Shown here: positions 1-10,270 of the stretch, piece by piece
Numbering within the stretch: position 1 is the first letter of the stretch
Layout: each line of letters starts with the position of its first letter
Assembly: GCF_050947875.1 (NCBI RefSeq)
Contig: NC_134576.1
Coordinates: forward strand, 51,128,255-51,192,254
Reading direction: 5' to 3'
DNA from: Dermacentor variabilis
Taxonomy: Eukaryota; Arthropoda; Arachnida; Ixodida; Ixodidae
Length of the DNA: 64,000 nucleotides
Position numbers and translations under genes: made by a program
The notes under the pieces: model-generated
Databases searched by the model: none
Told to the model about the DNA's origin: nothing
The model's input: the letters and a program-made list of their open reading frames with translations, nothing else

Positions 1-179
1 GGGGTCATCGAAGTCTGCAGGCTTTATTCAAGGTGAAAAAAGCACGCAAAGCAATTCGAAGTGATGTCAACAAGCCGCAACATATTCAATCACTAGGCTT
101 CTGCTATCTACACCTTTAGAAATAACTCTTAAATTGCTACCTCATTCTCTTTCAAAAATATAACCGTTGTCCTGTGTGT

Positions 180-560
180 ATACTTAGATACATTGAAAAT
201 GTGAGTGGTAAGTTACAACAGTGTTGAAGTGAGAAAATACGGACGAAGCAGCCGCCGCTAGTGCTTCTAATGCGCTTGTCCTCCTATTGCCAAGATTTGC
301 AGAAGTAAGTCGAAGGTGTAAACAAAATCCGTACATGTCCGCGCCAACAATGATGTAGTAAGCGACTAACCACAATAAAATTCTAAGTGAAAAGGTCTAG
401 GCAAGTCAAAAGAAGCCTCAAATGGTATGGGTGACAAAATTCTGGTAATATGAGTCTGTGTGGATCGCCGGGATGGCGGGAAGAGACTCTGGCCCCTCCG
501 GAAACTCTGGAGAGGGCTCGGCCCCGCAGCTCCCCCTCCCCCCTTAGTCGGCGCCTATGA
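180..560. repeat. Dispersed repeat family R1, copy 1
   Basis: The same order of landmarks recurs at about 834-1120 and 45560-45950: a 'tcctattgccaagatttgcag' type segment, then 'cgcgccaa', then 'caataaaattctaagtg', then a G/C-homopolymer-rich stretch of Pro/Ser-like codons ending near 'ggcgcctat'. No coding frame is shared among the copies, so this is an interspersed repeat and not a gene. The element class is not recognised. Confidence 0.6.
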
Positions 561-833
561 TTTGAGGTCTTCTTTGACGCTCGTAAATAAAATTATGTAG
601 CCCCTGTTGAGCAACAGAAAGCTGTATCGGGAGTTCTTCATGTTCCTCTAATTATTGACAGTTTTCATTTAACTATATTTGAGAAGTTAAGTCTAGGTAT
701 TTGGTTACGCGCTGCAAAAACTGATTATCTTCAAGCGACGGCTAACATTGTTAACTTGGATCGGTCCGGCTAGGTTTCAGTTGCAGATATTAAATTTTTG
801 GGACATGAGAGTTTCGACACCCTGTATATTTAC

Positions 834-1120
834 GCACATTGTATCTGCGCATGGGTAAAGCGCTCGTTGTCATATTGCCAGGATTTTAGAAATAAAGCGA
901 AACGTGAATTAATAGCCGTGCAAGACCGCGCCAATAAGGATGCAGTAATCTTTTAGCAGCAATAAAATTTTAAGTGAGAATGCTTAGAACCTCAAATGAT
1001 GTGGGTAACAGCACACTACGGTAATGCAACTAGCTTCGGCATTGCCCTGGCCGGGGGGGGGGGGGGCAGGAGGGGGGGCTCTGCGATTGTTCCCGGAAAC
1101 TCCGGAAGGGGCTCAGGCAT
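834..1120. repeat. Dispersed repeat family R1, copy 2
   Basis: Diverged second copy of the repeat at 180-560, in the same orientation. It contains a poly-G run at about 1053-1066. The shared landmarks are 'gaccgcgccaa', 'gatgcagtaa' and 'caataaaattttaagtgag'. No gene is visible. Confidence 0.6.
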
Positions 1121-2030
1121 GAGCCCCCCGTAGTTGTACGCTGCAGTTCATACCGTATGTTCATTTTTTGAACCATCCCCAACTTTATTCCATCAATTAG
1201 GTCGCTGCGGATGTGAAGTCAGCCGAAGCGTACGTCATTTAAGATGAAACAACGTAATTTATTCGTTGATAAGTTGAGAATTACCGTATACACTCAATGA
1301 ATTGGTGGCATCTTTCCCTAAATACATCGGCAGAACCGCGAAGAGAGGCTCCCAGTGCAATCAACCTTGCTGTGACGCAATGTGTGTCGTAGTATTGCAT
1401 TGCCATAGTGAACAACAAAGCGGTTCATATGCCCGGACCTAGCCGTGGTGAACACTGAATGCAACATGCATGGCATTCCTTGGCCTTGATGTCGTTGTGC
1501 CATAAAACATTATCAATTATTATGCTATAACGACTGCGCATCCAATAGTGAGGTTAGGCAAAGCTCCAATAGCCATCAGCTTCTGGGAATAAGGAAAGTA
1601 ACTCGGAGTTTCACGCTGAGCCACCCATCAACATGCAAAAGGTGGCTCTCATGGTGATGGAGCTTCACCATCATTATCATGGTGATGGGCCGCCTGCTGT
1701 AATCGCGTAAAGTGAATGAATGATTCAGCAGCAAGGCGTGTAAGACAGTCCTGAAACAATAGAGATAATATTGTAATTACTCCCTTGATGGCGTGAATTG
1801 ATCTAATTTTCTCGCAGTTGACGTACGCTGAGGCATTATTTGTCTTTTGCGACGTAATTCGAAGAAATATCGTATGCCCTTAAAAACGGCTTCGAATTAA
1901 GAAAATCACGCTGTACTCGAGCGGTGTTTTATGGATACTGATAGTTTTTTGAAGTGATAGAAGTGAAGTACATTTAACAGGTTTTTATACGAGGGTGATT
2001 CAAAAAACAACGCCTCCAGCCCACTGCATT
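1120..2030. other. Non-coding stretch, no gene recognised
   Basis: No conserved ORF was recognised. A short imperfect inverted repeat built from 'catggtgatgg' and 'ccatcac' words lies near 1650-1690. The part at about 1800-1980 aligns by eye with about 13080-13450 (shared words around 'atggatactgatag' / 'atggacaccgatag'). It therefore belongs to an older duplication that also involves the C units. Confidence 0.5.
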
Positions 2031-2149
2031 TGAAGTATTATAGGAAACATTTTGAACTGTTTATCGTTAATGCACTGATGTTTATGTTATCGAATGTCAC
2101 TGGCTTCACCTTCCTATCTCTTCCCGTTCCAGAGTAATTCAGCAAATCA

Positions 2150-2560
2150 TGGCATCCAGTGGCGACATCCGGTGGAAACTGTGCGCTGTAATTGAATATG
2201 ACTGCGGAAGCTTGTGTGTCCATCAGCATTCATCGCCGTCTGGCTGCAGTTTGCACGGATGCCTGTGTTGACGTCAGCTCTGTGCGGAGAGGTTCAAGGA
2301 CAGTGAAAGTTCAAAATCGAGCCGCATCAAATCTTGCCGTCAGCACCGAAGTGGACGGCCCGCAATTGGCTGTAAAGAGGATCATCATCAGGTGGACGAG
2401 CTGATTTAGAGCAATCGCAGGATCACGCAACAGGAGATCACAACACTCGCTATCTCCTTTGGTTCAGTGGGCCACATCACTAAGGTCCTACTGGGTCACA
2501 AGCTTTGCGCTCGTTGGGCACGCTTTCTCGACTCGTTCATGTCGGTCGTTAGTTGCCTTG
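2150..2560 (+). mobile_element. Mariner-like transposase fragment (N-terminal helix-turn-helix part), left copy
   Basis: The plus-strand frame reads IHRRLAAVCTDACVDVSSVRR, followed after frame changes by a GRPA-type linker and a VDEL-like segment. That is the order seen in the N-terminal DNA-binding region of mariner-type transposases: an 'IHRRL..VYG' helix, a 'V..VRRW' helix, then the 'RSGRP' linker. The frame is broken several times, and no DDE/DDD catalytic domain follows. A second copy of the same region lies at about 2640-2900 in opposite orientation. The fragment cannot encode an active transposase. Confidence 0.6.
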
Positions 2561-2639
2561 GTACCCAACGAGTGCAAATGTTGTTTTAACGCACTAAGTT
2601 CTTGATCATGTGGTTCACGTAACTAATGGAAGTGGCGAG

Positions 2640-3030
2640 TGTTCTTGCGATCTAGCGTTGCATGATGCTCTAGTTGCCCCCAATCAACTCGTCCACCTGA
2701 TGTTGATGGCCTTTATCAGAGGCACTTGCGGGCCGTCCCCTTCGGTCCTGATCCTGGAGATTTGATGCGTCTGGATTTAAGTCTTCCATATTCTTTGCCC
2801 ACCTCCGCGCAGTCTGACAGTCAACACGGGCATCCCCATAAACTGTAGTCACGCGACGATGAATGGGCACACAACCTTCTGCAGTCAGCCCGCTGTTTCA
2901 ACCGGACGTCAGCCCTGGATGCCATGGCTCTCTCGATAACTCTGGAAACAGAAGACACAGTACGGTGAGAGGCAAGTGCCATTCTGTAGCTTAAGCATCA
3001 GTGCATTAATAATGAACAGTTGAAAATATT
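2640..3030 (-). mobile_element. Mariner-like transposase fragment, right copy in inverted orientation
   Basis: The minus-strand frame reads IHRRVTTVYGDARVDCQTA, then RRWAKN, then RRGRPASAS and QVDELI, matching the mariner N-terminal HTH and linker order. The outer flank (about 2960-3020) is, by eye, the reverse complement of the left flank at about 2050-2110. The two mariner 5' parts therefore face each other across an unrelated spacer. The catalytic domain is absent. Confidence 0.65.
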
Positions 3031-3249
3031 CGCCGTATTATTAGCAAGGTAGTGGGCTTGGATGCATTTTTTCTGCATCGCCCTTATGAAATTGAAAAGA
3101 GTGCTGTGTTGCGGAGTTTGCTAGCAGAGGTCATCGAGGGCAAGCAATGCAGTGCATTCCCTCATTTAAGTATGCTGATACTTCGCACAGATTATTGTCA
3201 TAGGTGATTGCATTATGGAGTAATTCTGATGTGATGACAAGGATCTCTG

Positions 3250-3560
3250 ATATAACTAGAATGGTGTAAAGAAGCCGAACATGTTAAATATGTCCGACTC
3301 CAAAATAAATATATGCGAGAATCTCCACTCATATTTATTTAATTCGTTTCCTTTTTCTTTTCCTTTTTTTTTTGACGTTTGCACCGATCATAGCCGCAGT
3401 CACCGGAGTAGGCACGGGTAAGTACCTTAGTCGAGTGTCCTACCTGCAAATTTCTCTACATATATTCATTGGAAGATGCTTGAGCTCAACGTCACAAAAT
3501 ATTATAACTACGTAGTCAAAAGACAGATTGTTACTTTCCCCTCTGTAGCACTGTTGTAGG
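3250..3560 (+). repeat. C unit, copy 1 (contains an exon-like segment)
   Basis: Block shared with 4230-4460 and 13640-13880. Its order is 'aagcagaaaatgttaa'-like upstream sequence, a long pyrimidine tract, a 24-nt segment between AG and GTAAGTA, then a 'cctacctgcaaatttctct'-like downstream sequence. The blocks differ at many positions but keep the splice signals. Confidence 0.65.
3394..3417 (+). other. Exon-like 24-nt segment, C unit copy 1
   Basis: A T-rich tract (3346-3374) leads to an acceptor-like 'atcatag' (ends 3393). The donor GTAAGTA starts at 3418. In the phase shared by all copies (one base left over before the donor) the frame reads AVTGVGT, and it stays open upstream as a hydrophobic stretch FAPIIA. 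It is either a true 24-nt micro-exon or the end of a longer exon encoding a signal-like peptide. No in-frame ATG was seen, so it is probably not a complete first exon. Confidence 0.4.
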
Positions 3561-3721
3561 ATATCTTTCAGCAGTTATGCAGCTGGTAATGGTTGCACAC
3601 TCTTTTTTGAGTATCCTAGATAAAGCAGGACAGGTCAATTTACATTCTTACATTTTAATGATAATTTCTGCCTTGACAAATCAGGTTGGCGAATTAAAGT
3701 GAACAAGGTGTAGCTGTTACC

Positions 3722-3812
3722 AAATTGTGGGGTTTCCCATGCCAAAACCACGATCGGGTTATAAGGCACAACAATTAAAACCCGAAGCCGAGATTCGAAC
3801 TCGTATATGTGT
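3722..3812 (-). repeat. Degraded tRNA-derived SINE fragment
   Basis: On the minus strand this resembles the better copy at 15203-15446: a tRNA B-box-like 'gttcgaat' (seen on plus as 'gattcgaact') and the 3' 'ggtttggcat' / 'ccccacaat' end. The middle of the element is missing. Confidence 0.5.
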
Positions 3813-4229
3813 AAGATTTATGACTCAGCGTTTCGCGAACTTTGCACGCCTAAAGCATAAACTAAGGCATGCTCCAGCAAAACTAAACTATTAGCCTATT
3901 CGTCGATCACCAGACATAAATCGGAAACAGGCGTGCATTATTTGGGACACTTACACAAAAACTAAAATCAATGCACTATAGGTGATACTGCGCAAACCTC
4001 TTGATCCTATCAAAATATCGGCAAGCGCCCCCCCCCCCCCCCCCCATGCCCTGCCGCACCTCGAATTAAAAGGCGCGTATCCCAACACTTCAGACAGACC
4101 GTATATTTTACGAAGTAAGCTTCCTTCTCCTATTTAAAACAACCAGCTTTCCCTTATCCGCGAAGTATACCCAATCCTTACAAGCTACGCGATAAACGAG
4201 GCATCATCACCACTCCACAACACGGGCTC

Positions 4230-4660
4230 CATACAGCTAGAACGGCATCAAGAAGCAGAAAATGTTAATTATGCTCGACTCAGAAATTGAGAGATCCGAG
4301 AAATATCCCTGATATCTTCAACTTTTTTTCATTTTCTGTCGTTGTCTTCGCACACCGCAGCCGTCGCGGCCCGCGCGGGGGCGGGTAAGTACGGCGCGAG
4401 TGGCCCATCTCCAAATTTCTCTTTTTATGTTCAGGAAGATTTCGCTTAGCCCCAACTCCAGCGCCGCATGTTCCAGTAAATCTTACACGCAGAAGTGCTC
4501 TTCTGAAATAGCACCTGGGTAGATTTTAGCGAAATATGTGACGGGAGCTTTTTTGCTATTATCTGATTTATGGAAGCATGCAGTACGGCCGATATGATCG
4601 GCATTTGCTCCACTAAATAAATATTTTTATTACATGTCTTCATTTTTTATTATTCTCTTC
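4230..4660 (+). repeat. C unit, copy 2
   Basis: Second copy of the block at 3250-3560. Its downstream part (about 4440-4640, around 'cttagccccaactccag' and 'acacgcagaagtgc') aligns by eye with about 12360-12480, which looks like the tail of a further C unit that lost its exon-like segment. No coding frame is shared. Confidence 0.6.
4361..4384 (+). other. Exon-like 24-nt segment, C unit copy 2
   Basis: Acceptor-like 'cacaccgcag' ends at 4360 after a pyrimidine-rich tract, and the donor GTAAGTA starts at 4385. The length is exactly 24 nt, as in the other two C units. In phase 1 the frame reads VAARAGA. The segment is very GC-rich compared with its AT-rich flanks. Confidence 0.4.
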
Positions 4661-5162
4661 ATATTTTATTAAGCATTCATATGTTTAATTTTAAATATTC
4701 TCATTATTGCTGGACGCGTAATTTATATGTATATTGAAGGTTTTTACAGGATTCCTTATGTTCGAAAGATTGAAAAAGAAAGATAAAAGCACGGAGCTTA
4801 CAAATGCGAACCTCGGCACCTAGAGCAGATGACTGCAGTTTTGGGTAAAGCATCAATCACAACCTCCAAAGTGCGTAAATTTGGTATAATTTGTATCTCA
4901 CGTGAATTTGTTACAATGTTTACGGTTTTGCCAAAGTGATTCACGTGTTGTGGTATATTTGGGAGCCATTTATACTACACCAATTTGATCTCTCTAAGGT
5001 GCACTATTAGATGGAATTCCGATATCATTTTTCACTACCGATAGTTTTATAGTTTTGTTTTCTGAAAAGTTGTGACATTCAGCAACTTTTGTAAGGTAAT
5101 TACCGGCCTAAGTCACAAATTCGCTACCAAGAGTCTCTAGATTTTAACCTTTAGTTTTACCT

Positions 5163-5298
5163 GCAGGAAACCTTATCAAATTTGGTGCCGTGGTTGCCGA
5201 GAAAAAGGATTGCTGCTTTCCCATGTATTTAGACGGGAGCCTTAGAACTAAGGCTTCCTCTAATATACGTATATTAGATGCACAAAGTGTACAGTGAT
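5163..5298 (+). pseudogene. Exon-like ORF, copy 1 (small cysteine-containing peptide, unknown)
   Basis: The frame from 5163 reads AGNLIKFGAVVAEKKDCCF, then PMYLDG, and runs open to a stop at about 5300. The copy at 16510-16608 gives a peptide of the same length up to PMYLD with the core AVVAEK.DC..PMYLD unchanged. Here the base pair before the exon reads 'ac' where the other copy has 'ag', so the expected acceptor is lost. A cryptic 'ctgcag' lies 6 nt inside. The phase would fit the C-unit donors. It may be a broken exon of a small secreted protein. I do not recognise the family. Confidence 0.35.
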
Positions 5299-5639
5299 CT
5301 TTCGATATTCGTAACGGCGGAGCTGCAGTCCATGCACGTGATAATACCCAGCCATTTCAGATATTGCCCGCTCGGCTTGCTGTGTACCTTCACGGCAACA
5401 CACAAGGGTAACTGAGAGGGCTCTGTGTAGGCCCAGTTTCAATTCTTTCTGACATGTGCATTTAACGATATTTCCTCACAATATTTCTGCTGCGTCAAGG
5501 CAATGTGTTGGTCAGTCATGATCAGTGAAGTCGTTCGACCGGAGCAAATTGTTTTGCACCCATCCCTCTATGCAGCCTACATCGACACGGAAGAAGTGTC
5601 AAAATAAAACCGCAATGTCATTTATTACCGCTGGCATCG

Positions 5640-5910
5640 GGGCGGTAATGGTAGAGCGAGTGCCATCCTGCCCCTTTTCCCGCGCAGGATTTTGAGAGGC
5701 GGCAGGGTAGGAGAGTGAGCGATAATGCGGGTGCGCGCCCTGAGCGTGCTCGCGCATGCTTGCATGGGTCAGTTCGCCGTCCTGGTGTTTGCAATGTCTT
5801 GCGCACGTGCGCGTGAAAGGTTGTCTGTGAGCATGCTCGCGTTTGTGTATGCATGCATTTTCTTGCGCGTGGGTGCGTGCCTTCTCGGGCGTGTGTGTGC
5901 GCCGTGAGGA
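5640..5910. repeat. Alternating purine-pyrimidine rich tract
   Basis: Dense in TG/CG/CA steps such as 'gcgcacgtgcgcgtg', 'tgtgtatgcatgcat' and 'gcgtgtgtgtgcg'. Long open frames occur on both strands here, but they are artefacts of this biased composition. Such tracts can adopt left-handed DNA; that is general knowledge and is not shown here. Confidence 0.5.
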
Positions 5911-5929
5911 TGCTCCTGCTTGTACCCAC

Positions 5930-6560
5930 TCGTGGTGACAACTGGGACGCACACAGGGGCGATTGCTAGTTTTCGACACAACTTTGCCTTAACTGGCGCG
6001 ATGACACGCTACATCCATGGTAAAAAAAAACAGCGCCGAAACAGGGATAGAGGGACAGGCTCTACATATACAGAAGCGGCGGCAGTGCCGGCTCCAAGCC
6101 TGACGCTCTCACAGTGCCTTCTACGCGCACTCAATACAAATGCGTCGGTGCAAAAGGCGTTTTCCCTGTCCCTATCCCTAGACAGAAATTTCGATGTAAA
6201 AGTTTGTAGCTTTGTTTGAGCTCCTATGCACCCCATCTTTTTCCTGGCGTTATGCCAACGCAAGCAACACACTGCACTGTGATTCCGTTGCGTTCTTGAA
6301 AAGCGTGAGTACGGAAGAAGTGTTATGGGGGGCCATAAAACGCGTTACAAACTTGGCTCCGTAAGATTCAGTCGACGCGAAGCGACGTGCACCACAAGGA
6401 CCGACTTTCTTTTAGCTCAATGCATTACTGCCGCAGGTGTGGCCAGCGTGACCTAAGCCTGGAGTGCTTAATATGCAGCCTACTCGGCCAAACAAGATGT
6501 CTTGTCTTGCAGTTGTCAGATTCAGTGCCGCATCGACGGCAGCATGGAAGCAAGAAGCAA
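5930..6560 (+). repeat. Dispersed repeat R2, copy 1
   Basis: By eye this aligns with about 37130-37600. Shared words include 'aatgcgtcggtgcaaa', 'gccaacgcaagcaac', 'aagcgtgagtacggaa' and 'gagattcag'. The frames differ between copies. Class unknown. Confidence 0.5.
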
Positions 6561-7395
6561 CAGAAATTCAGAGTTTTGCCTATTAATGGGGGTAAGCGTT
6601 GTTCGGCTCGGCTGTCACTTCGTTTTTGTATACTTTTGCTTATTTGCTTTTCCTAGCTTATGCACATCTACGCTTTGCTCATTCAGTGGGAAAGAGTACT
6701 TAGGCTTTAGTAGGCAATTGTCAGATGTTCTCGCTGCATGCGGCACCTTTACGGCGATCGTGCCAATTGAGTCTGAAGGCCGGGCACGAGCACGCCTCGT
6801 CGGAGCAGAGCGCTCGAAAGGCAACGCCAGCTGCCGCAGTAGCGCGTGAAGCGTTGCGTAAGAGGGAGAGTGCATCAGTGCGATACCATGGAACACCACC
6901 GAGACAAGACCTGAGCACACGGCGAGCGACGTCGCGTAGAGGACGGCGGCAGCGCGCTCAGGGTTGCAGGTTGAATGAAGGCAACAAGCACTTGCGTGCA
7001 ACGTTAACCGGAGTGCAATTACTGTGTTTCTTTAGGCGCGGTTCATCAGGTGGTACGCAGAGCACGGAGGGCGTTTATTTACGCTGAACTATAGCTACGC
7101 AGTGCTGAATCTTCGAGCGCATGTTGCAATTCAGGCGATTCATAACGCAGTCGCTCATACTTTGGGTTGTCTCTTGTGTTTTGTTTGGTTGACAGATAAT
7201 TCGGGCACCCGGAAAACTACGATGATGTAATTCCACGAAGTTGGATGTTTGTTAACCATGCAGTAACTGTGTGCCCTGTACCATCGAAGACGCACGATGC
7301 ATAGGGGTCGATGCACACCAGCTGAACACCAGCTGCAGTGAAGCTGCTGTAAAGTGAAGTTCGCAGAGCATTTACTTGCGAAACAGTATCTTACA
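6560..7395. other. No gene recognised
   Basis: Several overlapping open frames of about 65-128 codons exist on both strands, but none shows a recognisable domain and they exclude one another. They are most likely chance frames in a GC-rich stretch. Nothing else is supported. Confidence 0.4.
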
Positions 7396-7398
7396 TAT

Positions 7399-7690
7399 TG
7401 GTACGTAGGAAGAGAGGGGCGAGCAGCTGTATACAGAAATATTTACAAATAAATACGCCGCACTTGGCCAAGAGGCAACAGCCCGCCCAAGGCTTTAATC
7501 GTCGTTGTCGTCTTCATACTACTGGCTCGTCGTCATCGTAAATGGCCTCATCGTCATCGTATCGAGCCGGCGACACGATACGGGCGGCGATGAATAGGTG
7601 AGACATCGCCAGTATTTTTGCGATATTTAACAGCCGTAGTTTGGGCCAAAGCTAGAAATATTGTGATATTTAAAGAGAATGGAGTAGAGA
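7399..7690 (-). repeat. 3' LTR of the 7.4-9.9 kb gypsy remnant
   Basis: Matches the right-hand repeat from 'tacgtagg' through 'aaataaatacgccgcacttggcc' and a 'cgtcgttgtcgtcttca' block. The outer boundary is approximate because the copies have diverged. Confidence 0.55.
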
Positions 7691-7699
7691 TAATGAGCG

Positions 7700-8116
7700 T
7701 GCTCAGACGGCAAGTCGGGCGCAATCATTTTCTGTAAGTCGGCGATGGAACAAGTTGCCGACGCGACGTGGATGAGGGTCAATAGAACTGCCGTCTACTG
7801 CAACAGATGCTACTGAGTGATCCTCGAATGAGCAAAGCTGGGCCAGAGATATCCCACGTGGCAACACTTGTGTCGTCAAGCAAAAATTGACCCCAGCCAG
7901 GCTGACGCTATTCACCGGAGTGGATGAAATTGTATGAGGTAACGTGATACCGTGTCTAAGGAGGACGTCTTGCATGGGAGCCGCGGTGTATTGACCATAG
8001 GGTGCTGGTGGGGATGACACAATGTCAATGTATGTCAGTACCAAAAGTGGCACGCGAACGGAGTTTACGGAACTGAGGCGACTGGGGCGTGGTTCAGCGG
8101 GATCCAGAACAGTCAA
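7700..8116 (-). pseudogene. Gypsy pol fragment: protease-RT connector
   Basis: An open frame of about 137 codons on the minus strand contains DVLLRHGITLPHTIS and VLPRGISLAQL, segments of the kind seen between protease and RT in arthropod gypsy polyproteins. It ends at a stop just before the 3' LTR, so the RT, RNase H and integrase that should follow have been deleted. Confidence 0.55.
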
Positions 8117-8339
8117 GACCGAGAGTACTGGCTGAACAGTCTATGAGAGCAGAATGCGCGGAGAGGAAGTCCAGGCCGAGGATGATCGTGAGGACTGTGG
8201 GCGATGACTGTGGAAGGAACGATAGTGGGGCGAACGGCGAAGGAGACGCGGGCGGTACACATACCGATTATGGGGGGCTGTTCCACCGTCGATGACACGG
8301 GACACCGGGCGTCATGGCGGGTGTTGCTTTATTCAGGCG

Positions 8340-8435
8340 GTTACAAAGGCCAGCGTTTATGACAGATAAATGCGCTCCAGCGTCGGTAAGAGTCGACACA
8401 GGAACACCATTGACTTGCGCGTCAAGAAAATTCAT
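8340..8435 (-). pseudogene. Gypsy aspartic protease segment
   Basis: The minus-strand frame reads FLDAQVNGVPVSTLTDAGAH then LSVI. This is the retropepsin pattern of a substrate-flap strand followed by the catalytic Asp motif; here the motif is DAG where the usual form is D[ST]G. The rest of the protease is frameshifted. It lies in a different frame from the gag ORF that ends at about 8422. Confidence 0.6.
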
Positions 8436-9306
8436 GAGGGGGCAGCGTCAGTAGAGGATTTGGCGGCGTAGGGAGCAGTGCAGCTTCACCTCGCGGTACT
8501 GCATCATCTAGTTTTCCGGCTGGGAGCGTCCGTAGGGAGCCGACTAATATGAGCGACGGGGCTGAGGCGAGTGACATTGTGTACGTTGGGACGAAGGGTG
8601 CGTCTTCGATGGAAGGGTGTGAATAAGGGTGCTTCGGTGCAGGAGATTCAGTGGCGGCATTATCGGATCGTGCGGTATAGGGAATGAGAAAGGCCGCTTG
8701 GGTGAGAGTGGCCTGTATAAGTGGTCTGCCTCGGGGAACTCCAGCGACTACGACAGTGGCGAGAAATGTGCCTGATTCGAGGGCAGTGGAAACAAATGGG
8801 CTGGTCGTCAGTAGCGCGCCATTCAGACGGGTTGCGAAAACGTCGTGGGTAATAAGTTGTAGGGCCGAACGGAATCGAAAAATCCGGGCGGGCATCAGGG
8901 CGATGGGCCGAGCAGGCGGTGCGGAGACTCATGTTGGCGAACTCTTGGCGGACTGGATAGGAGAAACCGTGACCCCAGGTGAGTTTGAGGAGCTGGAGTC
9001 GAATGTAGCCGGATAGGTGGCCTCCATCTCTTGCGGGACAATCCTGGTAACATCGCCAGCTGTTTTGGGACGAGGAGTATCGGCAACGGAAGATTTTGCC
9101 GCAGCGTTTGGTAAATGGGCGAACTGTTGGTCGATACGTCGGCTTTTTGCGAGTAACAGGAGGCAGTACTTTTTGATAACCGCGTCTACCGTCGGCACAT
9201 TATTGAAGACGAGCAAGTTGAAGGCGTCATGGGCAGTGTCGTTCAGACTGTGGGAAACCTTGTCTGGCTCAATCATGTGTGCGTTAACTTTGCGGCGTAG
9301 AGCCAA
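8422..9306 (-). pseudogene. Gypsy gag remnant with CCHC zinc knuckle
   Basis: The upstream frame (about 8929-9306) contains DAFNLLVFNNVPTVDAVIKK, a gag capsid-end segment also recognisable in the 49-kb element. The frame at 8660-8932 carries CFHCPRIRHISRHC, a complete C-X2-C-X4-H-X4-C nucleic-acid-binding knuckle at residues 47-60. Frames change at least twice between these parts, so no intact gag protein is encoded. Confidence 0.65.
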
Positions 9307-9725
9307 GACTCTTTAATGCACGTGACGTAGGGCTCTGTTGACGTCCTCACGCGGCTGGATAACGCCTTCTTCGCGACTGTAAGGTTTACCAAACTTTTCA
9401 TTAGGTATATCCCAACTTGTGAGCTCGTCTTCCTTGTCCGATACCAAACTCGAGGTGTGCCACCGAGGGAAAAACTACGTTGGCGACCATGATAGTAGGC
9501 TAGCGCCTGTTATTGACGTTGACGCATTCGTACAGGCTGATCCAGTTCTCGACGTCTTCCCCATGTTTTCCCGAGAATACGCCAGGAGCATGGGTGCGAT
9601 GCAGGTGGCAGCAGAAGTCGGGGTCGGTTGATTTGAGCGGTCGTCACAGGGAGCCATGATGCATGGCTGAACGTACCGTCTACTGCGAAGCTCCGTGACA
9701 AGGTACAGGAAGGGTCCACCAAATA

Positions 9726-9905
9726 TGTTACTTAGGAAGGCGGAGACGACAGGCTTTATAGATATATTTGCAAATACGCCGCACTTGGCCAACAGGCTAA
9801 AGCCCGCGCCAGCCTCTGATCGTCGTCGTCGTCGTCTTCACAATACTGGCCTCTTCATTATCATAAATACTGGTCCGTAGCAATATTTAGCCAAATGCTT
9901 TCTCT
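9726..9905 (-). repeat. 5' LTR (truncated) of the gypsy remnant
   Basis: Begins (plus-strand left edge) with TGTTAC next to the primer-binding region and shares 'aaatacgccgcacttggcc' with 7399-7690. It is shorter than its partner. Confidence 0.5.
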
Positions 9906-10270
9906 AGATACTTATACTTTGCATCCGATGGGATTCTCATTATTCCAGTAACTGACGAAAATTAATTACGATAGATAGGAACTTACCCTAATGTGTTTTG
10001 TAGCGACGAGGTTTGCTCTCGGGACTGCTATTTGACTTCCTGCAGAGATTATTATGCTGAGGAAATCTGAAAACATGACCTTCCGGTCCCACCGCATGAA
10101 TACCGCGCTACTTCGGCACACAGGACTTCTTCGACATGTCGACGGCAAAACCTTGTCGAGCGACAGCACACTTTGTGCGCAAACACATAGCGCACATAGG
10201 AGGTGCGAAAGAATGACAAACGTTACTGCGGAGCGTAGTAGTAGTGACGATTTCATTGCTGTGGACGAGT
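9905..10270. other. No gene recognised
   Basis: Overlapping frames occur on both strands without domain features. This is the junction between the gypsy remnant and the LINE that starts at about 10270. Confidence 0.35.

Larger units (their letters stand above)
7399..9905 (-). mobile_element. Ty3/gypsy retrotransposon remnant: LTR, gag, protease, LTR; RT and integrase missing
   Basis: Direct repeats at about 7399-7690 and 9726-9905 share 'tacgtagg...', 'aaatacgccgcacttggcc' and following blocks, and look like LTRs. The interior, read on the minus strand, has gag with an intact CCHC knuckle, then an aspartic-protease-like segment, then the protease-RT connector. It then runs straight into the 3' LTR. 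Adjacent to the 5' LTR a TGGTGGACCC-like primer-binding site is present (plus strand near 9710-9722). The right LTR is shorter. The gag is of the same lineage as the element at 49 kb. It is non-autonomous. Confidence 0.75.

Noticed and set aside
287..320. Splice-like 'ttgcag' followed by 'aagtaagtcg' in repeat R1
   Set aside because: The other R1 copies have 'aaataaa' at this place and no open frame, so the donor-like string is probably chance.
5599..6272. Cluster of ORFs up to 126 codons on both strands
   Set aside because: All overlap a biased alternating TG/CG tract and an adjacent repeat; frames compete on both strands and show no domain.
6502..7087. ORFs of 115-128 codons on both strands
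   Set aside because: Mutually exclusive frames in a GC-rich stretch, no domain, no splice context and no second copy supporting the frame.
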